A stretch of DNA of 62,000 nucleotides from positions 482,407 through 544,406 of the forward strand of contig NW_019091436.1 of the NCBI RefSeq assembly GCF_001949145.1, given 5' to 3'. A program made the translations under genes and the position numbers. Shown piece by piece: positions 49,285 to 61,723 of this stretch (position 1 is its first letter; every line of letters starts with the position of its first letter). The stretch comes from Acanthaster planci. Taxonomy: Eukaryota; Echinodermata; Asteroidea; Valvatida; Acanthasteridae. The notes beneath the pieces are model-generated. The model did not search any database, was not told where the DNA came from, and saw only the letters and a list, made by a program, of their open reading frames with translations.

Positions 49285-52200
49285 TTAAGGTTTGCTGTTC
49301 GGATTGCAAAACGGCGAGTTTTGATTGGTCATCCTGGTGTACAGACCATACTTACTCCACGGTGTCTGGTTGGCTTGGTAACCAAATTTGACACCGCTGA
49401 CGCCACTCTGACCACTGTATTTGCATCCCTGTCCTTGGCCATTCTGCCAGGTGCAGGGGTAAGCTAAAGCGCCACAGTCGTTGTTAATGGTTTCTGTGAA
49501 GTAGTCAATGGCCTTCATATGACCGCACGTAGCCTCCGCCAATACCGGCCAGGAGGTACATCCGGGCATGTGGGTGCCATAGTTTGGATAGACGTCTACA
49601 TGGCCCACCTAGCGGAGCGCAGAATGAAAAAAAAAAAACATTTCTTATTAGAAATTCTCCACTTCAAGATAGCATCAAACCTAATGACAAGAGACAGTCA
49701 TTGTTGTTATGAGAATACCTCTTTTCAACAATATCCATTTGCCCTCTGGGTTCCTCAGCAAAAAGTTTACTTATTGAACAAGCCAGCCTTCGGTAATTGG
49801 CATGCACGTTTTGAGAGATTTTTGATTATTTGTCAGTTTGATTGAGTGGCATTTGATTGTCAGGCTAAAGAACTTCTTGACGCCTTAACTGACATTAATG
49901 TTAATAAATGTTTAACTGATATTAATATTAATGTCGAACTTAAATTTTGCCTCCATGCCAGTTCAATAATTCTGCATGCCCTGCTTGCTTCCTTGACGTT
50001 GTAGTTTGCGGGGTTTTTTTTGCAAGAAAACTGTATCACTGTACTTAATCAGTGGCGCACCCGGATCTGTCGCGAATGGAAGCTCAGACCAGCAAAAAAA
50101 CAAAACAAAAACAAGAAACAGTTGATGATGATCAGCCCCCTCTCCCCAGTTGCACAGCGTAGGACTGGGATATACGGCCGTCTCAACGCTAATAGTTTAA
50201 GAAGTGCATCTTCGTTTTTCAAACATAAGAAAAGAAAAACAAAACCCGGGGGGGGGGGCTCAACTCCCCGTGCCCCCTAATTGGGTGTACATTTGTATCA
50301 AACTTAGAAACATTATGATACATGACATTGTGCAGATTCTCCCCTTTATTTGGTGTACCCGAGGCATCTGCGTTACAACGTCGTACCATTGTTTCTGTGA
50401 ATTAATGTCATTTCCATTCTATCCCAATTCCTATTTCCATTTACAATACTAAATATTTCGCTGTTTCTTGTAAAGGAGTGAATGTGAATATTCTACAAGG
50501 ATTTTCAAAACTTACCGGCTGGAATATGCCAAACAATGAGCAATGGCTGGCGTCAACAAATTTGGCGTCGCCCCGGTCAAGTCGGCAGCCTCTCTGATTG
50601 CCTTCGAAGTCAGGTTCTGCGGGATCCATACCTAAAGCGACATATTGCTTACGGTCAGAACGACATTCAATGCAATATGGTATATCCCCACTGTCCAAAA
50701 ATGATTCTTAAAACCAGGGGAGAAGCATGCATGGTCGAAAACTAGTGTCAGTTGAAGTTCTTCCTAACTGAAATGTTTCTTCTGTAAAAATAGACAGCGT
50801 CCAAGTTATGGCTTTACGGCTGAAATGAGTTTTAGGGCCTACAGCCGTAACAAATTCGGGCGATTCACAATAGTGCGCCACCAAGAGTTTGCAACACGTT
50901 GGCAGATTATAACGCGCGAAGTTTGTCGATCCTTTCGAAACACGCATTGGGTCGACAAATTTCGCGCATTGTGATTGGTGGCACTCTTGGTTGCACACTA
51001 TTGTGAAACGGCCGTATTTGTTCGACGTTTGTTTCACCTAGGGCAGTGACTTGAATTTTCTTTAGGAACATATTTTGTGAGAAAACCTTGTCTCGATGAA
51101 CTGTCGTATTTGGAAACCACAAATCATCAAAGAATCAAAAAATGGCCAAAACTTACAAACAGGTTCAGCCTTGGTTGGCAATAAATTTTGCCTCAAAATG
51201 TACTCTTTTGATCATCGGTGTTAGGGACCTATAGACAAATCTGACGCCAAAATGAGAAACCCAGTTACTACGGGGGCTATCGCGTTCGCACGCAGGCGGT
51301 GCGTGCGCGTGAAATTCTTCCTTGACCAATACGCAGTAAACATGTTTTAAAAGCTCCCATGGTGTAACCGCAAGTAAACTGCCGAAGTGCGCACGCTCAG
51401 GTTGAGACATCTGCGTGAGTGTAATGGACCCTCAGAATGGCGTCTCATTGGATTTGTCTATAATGGAAGGCACTATTTGACTGTACACAGAAGTATGTAT
51501 TATTTACATTGTAATATTTACACGAGATTTTTTCACCACTTTGTGAATTATTCTTTAAAATTTGTGTTCATTAACAGCTACGGTTTTACCAAACACTGCT
51601 TGACAAAACTCCGCAAAGGCAAAAAGAAACGTATGTATGTGTTATGTCAGTCTCAATAGAGTTTTGGTTTGCAATTTTTCGGATGTTACTTACCAGAGAT
51701 GCGTCCAATTTTACCACCAAACTCTTTGCCAACATACCCGGCCATCTGACCACCCAGACTGTGTCCGATAATGTGCACGTTATTGAGGCTAAAGGCCCAA
51801 AACGAGGACTGCATCTTCTTGATGAGATTGCGGATTTGGCGGGCCACCACGCGAATGTTCTGGCGTGCCTTGCAGTAGTCGGGAATAAAACTTGGACTAG
51901 CTCCCTTTTCCCAATCTACGCCGATAACGTTGAAGTCACCCTGAAGTGAATAAATGCCCGTGGTTTGTTTAAAGTGTCTAGGTGTCGTGTATTGTATTAT
52001 ATCCTCAATCCGAAACAATGGTAATCAGTCATTCATTACCTGGTGAGGGTTATCGTTAATTTCCGTATGTAGTTTTTGTGGAGTATGGCTGACGCACTTT
52101 TTAATGTGATTTTTACTTGACACCTCTGGGAATCAAAATACGAGGATATTTTCTCTGAATAAAAAAAACGAAGGTTTTCTGAAAACAAATATCTTAGGCT

Positions 52201-54392
52201 GACTGTATGGAAAAATTCCAAACGTCACCTTATGACGTGAAAAGTCCAGCATAATGTTTTAGTACAATTTTGCCTGAATAAATCTCTGTATTAACTGAAA
52301 AAAACGTGAATAACCCCCGTCAGAACAAAGTCAAACACTGCTTACGTGCTTGGTTTGAAAAACTGTTTTTGCTTGCGCAACCAAACAGGTGACAGTGGAA
52401 TAGAACAGTCGTGAATTGCTTTACGGTTGCAAAGTGAAATTAATAGAACAAGTCGTACGAAAACTCAGGTGACAACAATCAACTACTAAATAATACGGGG
52501 TCTTACCTTTTTAAGTAGTTTATCTTTCATTTTCAGCAACCAGCTTGTTTCTCCCTTGTCAGTGAATCCGTGAATAATGAACTTGGTAGGACTGGAGGCA
52601 GAGAAGGGATATCCCAATGATGACGTCGATATCACCGTCGGTGATGACGGGTTCTTGCGGGTGTACAGGCGAAACGTGGTACCAATTTGGTTCGGATGCA
52701 TTGGTGGAAATCCCCTGCGATGACACCATAGATCAGCGGTGAAGGTGCCTACCTCCGGGTAGGTGACAGGGGGAAAGTTGCCTGTGCACACGCAATCGGG
52801 ATTAACTGGAAAGAAACAAACGTGAAGAAACATATTAGATTGCATAGCAGTGAAGTGAAAGTCAATATACGCGGGCTTCGATACTCGAAGCCGTTTGGGC
52901 AAGGACTGAATCCGACTAGTGTAAATTTTTGGCAACTGGCCTAGGTCGTTATGAGTTTTAAAATGACTTGACCGAAGTGCTTGTTTAGAGGACTTTACTT
53001 CACTCAACTCGAATCGACTGCTAATAACATTAAAATACCAACACTCTGTAGGAAAAATTGCGATGAGCTAGAGTCAAAGGTAATTGATTAGGCCCAAGTT
53101 TCGGTCTAAGTTCATGCACTGAGTTGCGGGTGCTTTTTCAGCCCTTATTTAAACCCTTGAATATTTAGCTACCCAAAAAATTATCCAATACCCCGTGTTT
53201 GGATCATATGCTTATGAACAACAACACTTTGTTTAAACTTGCAGACTGAATACATGTAAACCATTAAGATTGTACTCACGATTAAGTCCTATGCAATCGC
53301 AAGCACCTATCCGTTCGGCTGTTGAGAGGAAATAAGATTTAATTAGTCAATGTTGGCTTTACCTTCTGATGACATACTAAATAAGCGCAGTGTCACGTGG
53401 CATATTTCATATTAGAGAACTTCTACTGTTCCCGTAACAATTGATTTCAGGTTGATAGGAATAGCCATTCCTATATAAAATTATGTTGGTCGAGAGCTCG
53501 TTACGTGGCGGGCTTTTAAATAACCAGCTCGGGATTATAGTCGTTGCTGATGTCCCCCGCCTTCAGCTCGGCTATTGTCAGCGACCATTCTCCTGAACAG
53601 GACGAACGCAAGCTGAAGACTGATGAGACGTTCTCGTTCAGCGCCCGGGGCTCGGATCTCCAGAAGAACGCACCGGATAAATGAGCAGTTTACCGCGATG
53701 TGCCCATTTATTTAGTGTCCTGATTTTTCCAGTCGCACACCTGTGTGAGCGATTGATCGAACTACTGATTTTCTGCTGATTCTTTTATCCCAAGAGGATG
53801 CCTCCCACTTTACAGACAGGCCTACTGTTTTATTTTCTGGCTTATCTGGCATTTGTCAAATCTGACACTAGACGCCATGACCAACAAAAATCACTACGCC
53901 TTTACTGTTTTCTTTCATTTCCTCCCCCCGGCCGGTGCTTGCATGGTACATGCCATAGGTCGCCCGTCGCGACGGGTGACGGAAGGGGCGACGTTTAGGC
54001 AAAAAAATGCACCAAGGAAAGGACCTAAGACAGCACGAGGCGACGGACGACGGCACGACACGTCTCATGTGTACAAACACAATGGCGAGAAGGCGACAAG
54101 ACGGTGCCACCCGACAGCACGACGCTAAGGAGCCGTCCTGCCGTCGCGTCGTGTAGTTGCGTCGCCTGAAGGAAGGCTAGAGAGAGAGAAATGTGTGTCG
54201 TAAATAGTACACCATACCGTTACGACGGCTAAGCATATGTTTATTACCTTATAAACGCAAAGGTTTTTCCGTTATATTCTGAGAAAATGGAAACGTTAAA
54301 AAAAAGTGTAAATTGCAAATCTTACCCCCATCGTTGGCAGAGGCAAGGAAGGGACCGAGAGCCAAAACCAAAATATAAGCTGCGATACCCAT
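49285..54392 (-). CDS. Secreted pancreatic-lipase-like enzyme 2 (6 exons, 363 aa)
   Basis: Second tandem copy. Exons on minus: 54326-54392, 53280-53318, 52507-52805, 51694-51940, 50516-50631, 49285-49608, exactly the exon lengths of copy 1. The signal peptide is MGIAAYILVLALGPFLASA. The triad is Ser196 (GHSLGG), Asp220 (GMDPAEPDF) and His286 (CGHMKAIDYF). The lid between the two cysteines of PGCTSWPVLAEATCGH again has 10 residues, and there is no PLAT domain. Exons 3 and 4 are nearly identical to copy 1, while exon 2 (AERIGACDCIGLN) and parts of exon 5 (GNQRGCRLDRGD) have drifted. Introns 4 and 1 carry insertions absent from copy 1, including two MITEs. All key residues remain, so it is probably active. 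Confidence 0.9.
50849..51021. mobile_element. MITE with about 38-bp terminal inverted repeats
   Basis: acaaattcgggcgattcac (from about 50850) pairs with the complement of gtgaaacggccgtatttgt (to about 51020); the match continues inward through caatagtg...accaagag. The corresponding part of intron 4 in lipase 1 (near 41460-41475) lacks it. The ends are approximate. Confidence 0.65.
51224..51460. mobile_element. MITE absent from the sister gene (TA target)
   Basis: Inverted repeats tatagacaaatc (near 51230) and gatttgtctata (to 51462) enclose 237 bp in intron 4 of lipase 2. Lipase 1 has the uninterrupted site ggtgttataatgg at 41673-41685, so this is an insertion, compatible with a TA target as in Tc1/mariner-like or related families. 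Confidence 0.75.
53860..54190. other. CGACG-rich insertion in lipase 2 intron 1
   Basis: A GC-rich segment with many gcgacg and acgacg motifs (cgtcgcgacggg near 53964, acgacggcacgacac near 54048, cgtcgcgtcgtg near 54143). It has no counterpart in intron 1 of lipase 1. The short open frames in it show no family similarity. Probably transposon-derived; unproven. Confidence 0.4.
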
Positions 54393-57300
54393 GGTGTGGA
54401 GCAGTTGCACGGTATTCAGGAAACGATGCGAGTCAGTTTCACTTGCAGGATGAAGGTGTCTTGACAAGAAACATGGAAATTTAAAGGAGAATGTAGCTGC
54501 CTGGATCGCCTAATTTGTTTATGTGTCGGTAACTTATTTGCAAGTCGTTGCGTGATTGACAAAGTGTTATAACCTTACATTCCGAAAAGTTTGTCAATCA
54601 ACAACAACTGAGACATTTTTTGACGAATCCCGATCATGCTGTCATCGGCCAATGGCTGATAAATCAGCACCGTGGGAACTAGGTTGCATGGTTTCTCTAT
54701 ATATCTCGATACCATTATCAGAGACAAAGTTTGCTTGGCGGATTGCATAGTCCTAAAGGGTCAGTGAATTAATTCTCCGGGTCTGTACAATATCTGCATG
54801 TTGAAAAAATAAAAGTCGTTGTCACACACATCTGAGCTTTTTGTATAAGCAAAACTAACAAACTTTTCTTGTCCTTTTAGTTTTCTATGTACATGTATCA
54901 AGAAATGTATGTATAGAATAGGGACAGAAGGCTCAAAACAGAACGGACTAACGCCTAGATCAATTGCAGCTGGAACTCACCCAAAGTGGCCTTTAATTTC
55001 AACATGGGAGACTGCCTAAAACCTTCTCATTCCATATGTAAATTGCACCAATTTACGGCCTCTCGACCTAACACAAATCAAATGGGTAAATAACTCCACT
55101 CGACTCCATTGGACTCGACTCGAGTCACTTTGAACAAAATTGCTCGACTCGAGTCACTCATCAGAGGTCCCAGCTCAAGTGACGAGTCCCCCCAAATGAT
55201 AATTCGTTACAACTCTGCGTTATTAGGCCTATGTCTGTCTATAATTTGTTTGAAATTATTCTTTCCACTTTGACTTTCTCGAATTTAGTCGGTACAACAA
55301 ATACCTTAGTGTCACAATGTGAGAAGTTTATAAATCATGTTTACATTTAAAATTGGGAAATATTTAAACCGTGTTTATATAAAAATTAGTGGAAAGGGAA
55401 AATTATTGGGCTAAGAGTTACTTCCAGATTTTGAGTTTGTCCCCACACACCCACTGCAAAGTGTAGAGGGTTACCCTTAACCAAATATGTCAGAGAATAC
55501 GTAGTAGCAAGAACTGTTATGCAAATTAATCATGCTTGAGTAAATGTAGTCCAAGGCACTTCCCTGTGTGTGTGCTGTTAGGCACTACCAATGCAGCTTT
55601 AGTGGTGTATGGAAGGGTAGTCCACCTGTGTGGTGAGGTACATGTGCTGCGTGTACAGTACATAGGGCGTGGCCCTAAAGAAAAAGCAAGTTTGGAAGTC
55701 AAATTGTAAGTTAATTTCACTTGGTTTATATTTATGTTTATGCTTATTTTGTATAAGATAATTATGAACTCATTTAAAAGATGTATTTCTAAGCCAAAAG
55801 TCGCATTTCGTGACAAACTATTTGAATGGCCAAAAATTGTTGAAGGTCATTTGGATTCTTTTTCAAAGGGTTTTCCCCGAGGAGAACTTAAAACCTTGCT
55901 GGTTCTGAGTGAACCATTTGTTCTTAGTGAACAACCATCATTCTGAGGGAACCATTTGTTCTGAGTGAACAACCATCTTTCCAAGGGAACGAGCTCCAGA
56001 ATAGCTCCACAGTTCTTAGTGAACTAGTCACCCCACCCAGCTCGAGGTGAAATAGGTACGGAGAGGTTTGATGCCGACAATCTGGCCAGCAGGGAGTACC
56101 GCTCTTCGACCTTCCTTGAAGATCAGCCCCGGCGCTGGTGTTCATCCGTTCACCCAGCTGGAGACAGCTTCAATCCAGGGAGCTGGCAAACATCTTTCAG
56201 AGAACAACACGGTACACGGGCGTGGGCATCATTCCACCCATGCGAACAGTTGACCGCTGTGAAGGTGGCCTTGTGGAGGCCTGAATAATTAACTGATTAG
56301 GTTGTAAATATTTATTTATTTGTTTTATTTATTTCATGAAACAGCCGTAGGAGGGATATAATTAGGTATTTTCAAATTTTACTAATTCGCTCGGAAACTG
56401 CTGGCATGTTGGGATCTGTTTTTTTTTGGTAGAATAAATGTTCCTATGTCAAATGCAAAAACGGTTGATCGATTTGGAAGTATGATTGTTTGAACTCCGA
56501 AACCTGTGTGCCTACTACAATACTGGTTAGATTATCACCGTCTGTAAACAGCAAAGTAGCTTATGATCTACAAAAAAGGTATCAGCCAATCAAATTGCCC
56601 TCCTTACATCGTTCATACCTCTACTACACTACACGAGTCTACAAGGCTGACTACTTTGATTGGTGGAAAATCTGTATACATTATACAAGATCACTTTGTT
56701 CATACGCAATTATGAATAACTACATCTACATATTACCAACGAGGGATCTGATTGGCTTATCCGTCAGGTTGCTTCTACTGACTGGTGACACACGTTGAAC
56801 AATCTTTGAAGTTGACGCCGGATTTTGTAGAGTGGCCATCAAATTAGTGTATTGCGCAACACACTGTGCAGTTTCAGCTACGGTGCATCTACAGCAGTCT
56901 GACGGCCGGGGTTGTCAAAATCATCCCCCAACTCCTTGATCAAGGCTAGTGAGGCCGCAGGCAGTGTAGTGTTGAGTAGGGGAGAGAAACTAGGCCCCGC
57001 ACACTCTAAAACCACTGTATTATAGGCAAGCGAGCCATCATGTACGACTCTTACGGCATACTACGGCAAACCACGAAAGAACCAATGTACACACGCAGGA
57101 ATGTTTGGCGACCCCCAGCAAGGAACCTGTTTTTGCTCCCCTATTAATCCGGAGACACTGAAATATGACCTGACTTGAAAGAGAAAGATCCTCCCGAAAA
57201 ATGATCTCTCTCCCTCGAGAAATTATATGAAGACCAGTGCAATTCGGTGTTCTCGAACGTAGATTTATAGGTTACAAAATTATATCGGACGAAAATCGTT

Positions 57301-58636
57301 CGGTAAAAGCTAAAATATTAAAAAGATCAACATATTTTAAAAATTTTACAATTTATAAGGAAACAAACTTTTAAGAAAAATCTGAGTTTACGAAAGATTA
57401 TGCAATTTAATTTGACAAAAAATTAATTCCCCGCCTATAAAAAAAATTACAACACATAGACTCGGTTAATTTAAGATACGCCCATTTTATTACGATTACT
57501 CTGGACCTTCCTCGGAAAAAAATACGCAACGTAGCATCCCTGTGACCCCTGACATGTTGGGTCATGAACTATATTTAACCATCGCCGATACCTGACCTGG
57601 GATTTTTATCTGAGTCGTCAGGTTTCTCCGGGTCAGGAAACCAGAAGTCGCCCTCTAGCGTCTTGGGGCCAAGACCTACCTTTTTTTAAATAATGAATGG
57701 CTCTGTATCTGCTGGTTGAGGATGAATACTTTCAATTTTTTCAGGGGAAGAGGATAGCACTTGTCAGCAGCAAACTGATTTAACGTTGATGCATGGGCTC
57801 ATTTCTGGGGTATTTTTAAGGAAATTGGTAATCTTTATCTCATTTTTTTAATTTCTTCTCGTGTCTCCTCCCCCAAAACGCCCCTGATGCCTGAGACATT
57901 TTCTTTCCACAGTCCACACTGGATGACGACCTCAACAATTTTCAGTGTTCAGGAAGGGGAAGGTGAATTTCAAACAAGACCAAACCGAAATGACTATGCG
58001 CGTTAAAAGATTTGAAGTGATTCACACGAATTCTTCGTGTTGTTTTAATAACTCCGATTAAATCCAAATGTAAATAAATGTATGGTATAACGTAATTTTT
58101 TCAGCTCAATTTTCAAACACAAATGCTAAGCAACGTTGAATGACGACAGAGTATTGAAATAATTAAACGTTCAGGGGAGTTTAGCTAGATTGATCGCAAT
58201 CATTTTCCATGTTAAGTATGGTCCTGTAGGGAACAGCGAGTGGCATATAGCATAGGTCTAAGTATTGTAAAACACTTCCCTGCGGGTGTCAGTGGCTATA
58301 TTTGGCTGGGAAGGGAGACACAGTTTCATCATCTCCTTTTTAAAGGCATTGCAAGCGCCAGCAGCGCCTTTGTTTTTTGGTTGCTTTTTAACGGATGTGG
58401 ACTAGTCTGTCCTTTTTAGAAAAACTCACAGACACCAGGTTTGGAAACACCTATGCCCGGTTTAATTATGGGGCATCTTAGAAATGGACATCGCTTGTAA
58501 AAGACAATATGTACCATTGACGCCAACAAGGCATTATCAAAATGCAATTAAACAGCATTATACCTCGACATTGATTAAACAGTTTCTAATTTAACCATTT
58601 CTAATTAGTCAAGACTATGTTAGCTGTTGAATTTGT
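54393..58636. other. Intergenic, lipase 2 5' flank to lipase 3 3' flank
   Basis: No gene could be supported. It includes an ACTCGAGT cluster (55095-55175), a two-unit tandem repeat built on tgaaccatttgttct (55905-55980), and sequence matching 46540-47390 (57150-57730) and 48285-49280 (57740-58620). The junction between duplication units 2 and 3 therefore lies near 57.74 kb. Confidence 0.5.
55905..55980. repeat. Two-unit 38-bp tandem repeat
   Basis: Two adjacent copies of a unit containing aaccatttgttct, gtgaacaaccatc and a trailing t-run, with a partial third start. Too few copies to call a minisatellite array. Confidence 0.7.
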
Positions 58637-61600
58637 TTAAGGTTTGGTATTTGCACAAAACGGCGCATCTGCATTGGTCATCCTGATGTACAGACCGTAC
58701 TTACTCGACGGTGTCTGGTTGGCTTGGTAGCCAAATTTGACACCACTGACGCCACTCTGACCACTGTATTTGCAGCCCTGTCCTTGACCAGTCTGCCAGG
58801 TGCAGGGGTAAGCCGAGGCGCCGCAGTTATTGTTGATGCTGTCTATAAAGTAATCAATGGCCTTGCCATGGCCGCACTGACCCTCCAGCAGGTCTGGCCA
58901 GCTGACACATCCGGGCATGTGGGTGCCATAGTTTGGATAGATGTCTACATGACCCACCTAGTAGACCGTAGATTAAAATAAGAAGAAAAAAGGCATCTTT
59001 GTAACGCTGTTTTTTTGTGAAGCCTTGGAGTAAATGTGAACATTTTAAAATCATTTTCAAAACTTACCGGCTGGAATATGCCTAACATTGAGCAGTGGTT
59101 GGCGTCAACGAATTTGGCATCTTTTGGGTCAAGCCGGCAGCCTGTCTGATCGCCTTGGAAGTCAGGTTCTGCGGGATCTATACCTAAAGTGGCATATGGC
59201 TTAATGTCAGAACGACATTCAATGTAATTTGGTGTATGTCCCCAAAACTCATTTGTTCGGATTGATGGTTAATGATTACCATTGAAAATGACACGTGTGC
59301 AAACGTGTACATTTCATGATGGCTACTGTTGTTTCCTTGAGATGTATACATATGACCGTGTAGCCAGTTTGCTCGGCGTTTGTTTTGACTTAGGACAGTG
59401 ACGTAAATTTTACTTGCGAACATATTTTAGAAAAACCTTTCTCAGTGCCAACAGTGAACTTTCATTTTCGGAAACAACGAATCATCAAAGAAACGAAATT
59501 ACAAATACAAAATATTCAAAGTTTCGATAAATTCGTTTGTTGAAAAAATAATGAATTGGAGACAATAAAATAGATATCTGCAAATTGTTAACTCTCTGTG
59601 CTGAGAGAGTCGTAGTAAGATATTCCTTTGAAAAAAAAACTTCGGTTGAGATACCTTGTATATTCACCTTAGTTCACAAACATTGACCAGTCTTTTGTAT
59701 GAGCGAATTAGAAGAAAATTCAGCCTTGGTTGGCAACAACTTTTGTAAGAGAACTTGCAGTTTCTTCCACAGGAAGCATTGTCTGATATAACTACTAGTT
59801 AGTAGTATAATATTCACGTGGAATTTATTCAACCCTTTGCGAATCATTTTATTCACTGATTGTCAAAACTGCATACATATAGGCAAAAGAAACGTCTGTA
59901 TTTGTAATATCAGTGACAATGGAGTTTTTGTTTGCAGTGTTCGGGACGTTACTTACCAGAGATGCGTCCGATTTTACCACCAAACTCTTCGCCAACATAC
60001 CCGGCCGTCTGACCTCCCAGACTGTGTCCGATAATGTGCACGTCATCGAGGTCAAAGGCCCAAAACGAGGACTGCATCTTCTTGATGAGATTGCGGATTT
60101 GGCGGGCCACCACGCGAGTGTTCTGCCGTGCCTGGCAGTAATCGGGAAGAAGACCAGGACTAGCTCCCTTCTTCCAATCTACGCCAATAACGTTGAAGTC
60201 ACCCTGAAATGAATAAACGCCCATGGTTTGTTGACATGTTGACAGTGTTTAGTTGCTGTGTCGTAATCTCGTAAATATTTTCCCCTGTAGCATGACCTAC
60301 ATATTGGCTTATGAGCTTTTTTCTTTCACGCCTCTTTGTCTAAAAATGTTTATTTTAACCCTGCGTCTGCAACGTTACCTTATCTCGTTGGGCAATCGTG
60401 AAATAATAATTTAGTAACATTTTTAGGCACATGATGCAAATAATGAAGGTTCTATGAGAATAGGAATCTCAGCCTTATTACATACATGTGGAAAAAATTC
60501 ACATGTCACCTTATGGCATTATTCAGTTCATATTCAAGGAACGTCCAGCATTTGTTCCAAAACACTTACGCCTAAAAATCCCTGCATTAACTTAACCAAT
60601 TCCTGGAAAAACTCCCTTTCAGACAAAAAACACTCATTACTGATATGCTTTGTTTGGAAAGTGTTTTGCTTGCATCACCAGAAAGGTGATCGTGGAATAG
60701 AACGGTTGTTAACAGCTGTGCGGTACAACGCGTGATACAAACACTCAGGTGACAAAGATTTCGTCGCGTGTGATAAAATTAAATAGGATTGGGTCTTTAA
60801 CCTTTATAAGAAGTTCATCTTTCATTTTCAGCAACCAGCTCGTCTCCCCATTGCTAGTGAAGCCGTGAATAATGAACTTGGTGGGATTGGAGGCAGAGAA
60901 GGGATACCCCAACGATGACGTCGATATCACCGTCGGTGATGACGGGTTCTTGCGGGTGTACAGGCGAAACGTGGTACCCATTTTGTTAGGATGCTGTGGT
61001 GGGAATCCCCTACGATGACACGGTAGGTCAGCTGTGAAGGTTCCTACCTCCGGGTAGGTAACGGGGGAAAAGCTGTCCGTGCACACATAATTGGGAGACA
61101 CTGGAGAGAAGAAAAATGAAACATACTAGGTACCACTGCAGTGAAGTGAGAGTCATTATACAGGTCTCTCGTTACTCGAGGCGGTTTTGGTAACTCAATC
61201 TATTACTACTCGCAATCGACTCGAGTAAAAAAATTTAGCAACTTGATAGAGTCGCTAAAGGTAAAGGAGTCCTCCTTTGGAAGGCTTCATACCTAACAGT
61301 TCACTCAACTCGAATCGATTACTAATAACACTAAAATATCAAACTTTGTGGGAACAAACCTGCGCAGACTTAGAGTCAAAATAGCATTCCATGTTCTTGT
61401 GCAGTGCTAACGTCAAGTACCATCCCTTTTGAGGGCGCGGTAAGGTAGCAGGATTCGATTGGAGTTCATGCATTGCGTTGCAGCTTGTTTTTTCGTCAGT
61501 ACTGACTGGGAGCCTTTGATACTGCCCTACCCCAAAATTGTATGTTAGATATTTTCTAGACGTATTGTTATTGTTAATATCTTTACAAAGACCTTTTGCC

Positions 61601-61723
61601 TCAAATAAATATATATGTGTACGAACAACACACTTTCTGTAAAGTTCCAAACTGTTTAAACCATCAAGGCACAGCTGTACTCACGTTTAGTTAAATCGCA
61701 ATCACAATAGTTCGCCCGTTCTT
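58637..61723 (-). CDS. Secreted pancreatic-lipase-like enzyme 3 (5' partial, exons 2-6)
   Basis: Third tandem copy; the signal-peptide exon lies beyond the window. Exons on minus: 61685-61723, 60802-61100, 59957-60203, 59068-59183, 58637-58957. The lengths match copies 1 and 2 except the last, which is one codon shorter. The triad is GHSLGG (Ser), GIDPAEPDF (Asp, with Ile in place of Met before it) and CGHGKAIDYF (His). The lid PGCVSWPDLLEGQCGH is short, and there is no PLAT domain; it ends APFCANTKP. It is the most diverged copy (SPGLLPDYCQARQN, DLDDVHIIGHS). The exon 3 donor is GTTAAA, weaker than the GTAAGR of the other copies. Intron 5 has shrunk to 110 bp. Confidence 0.88.
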
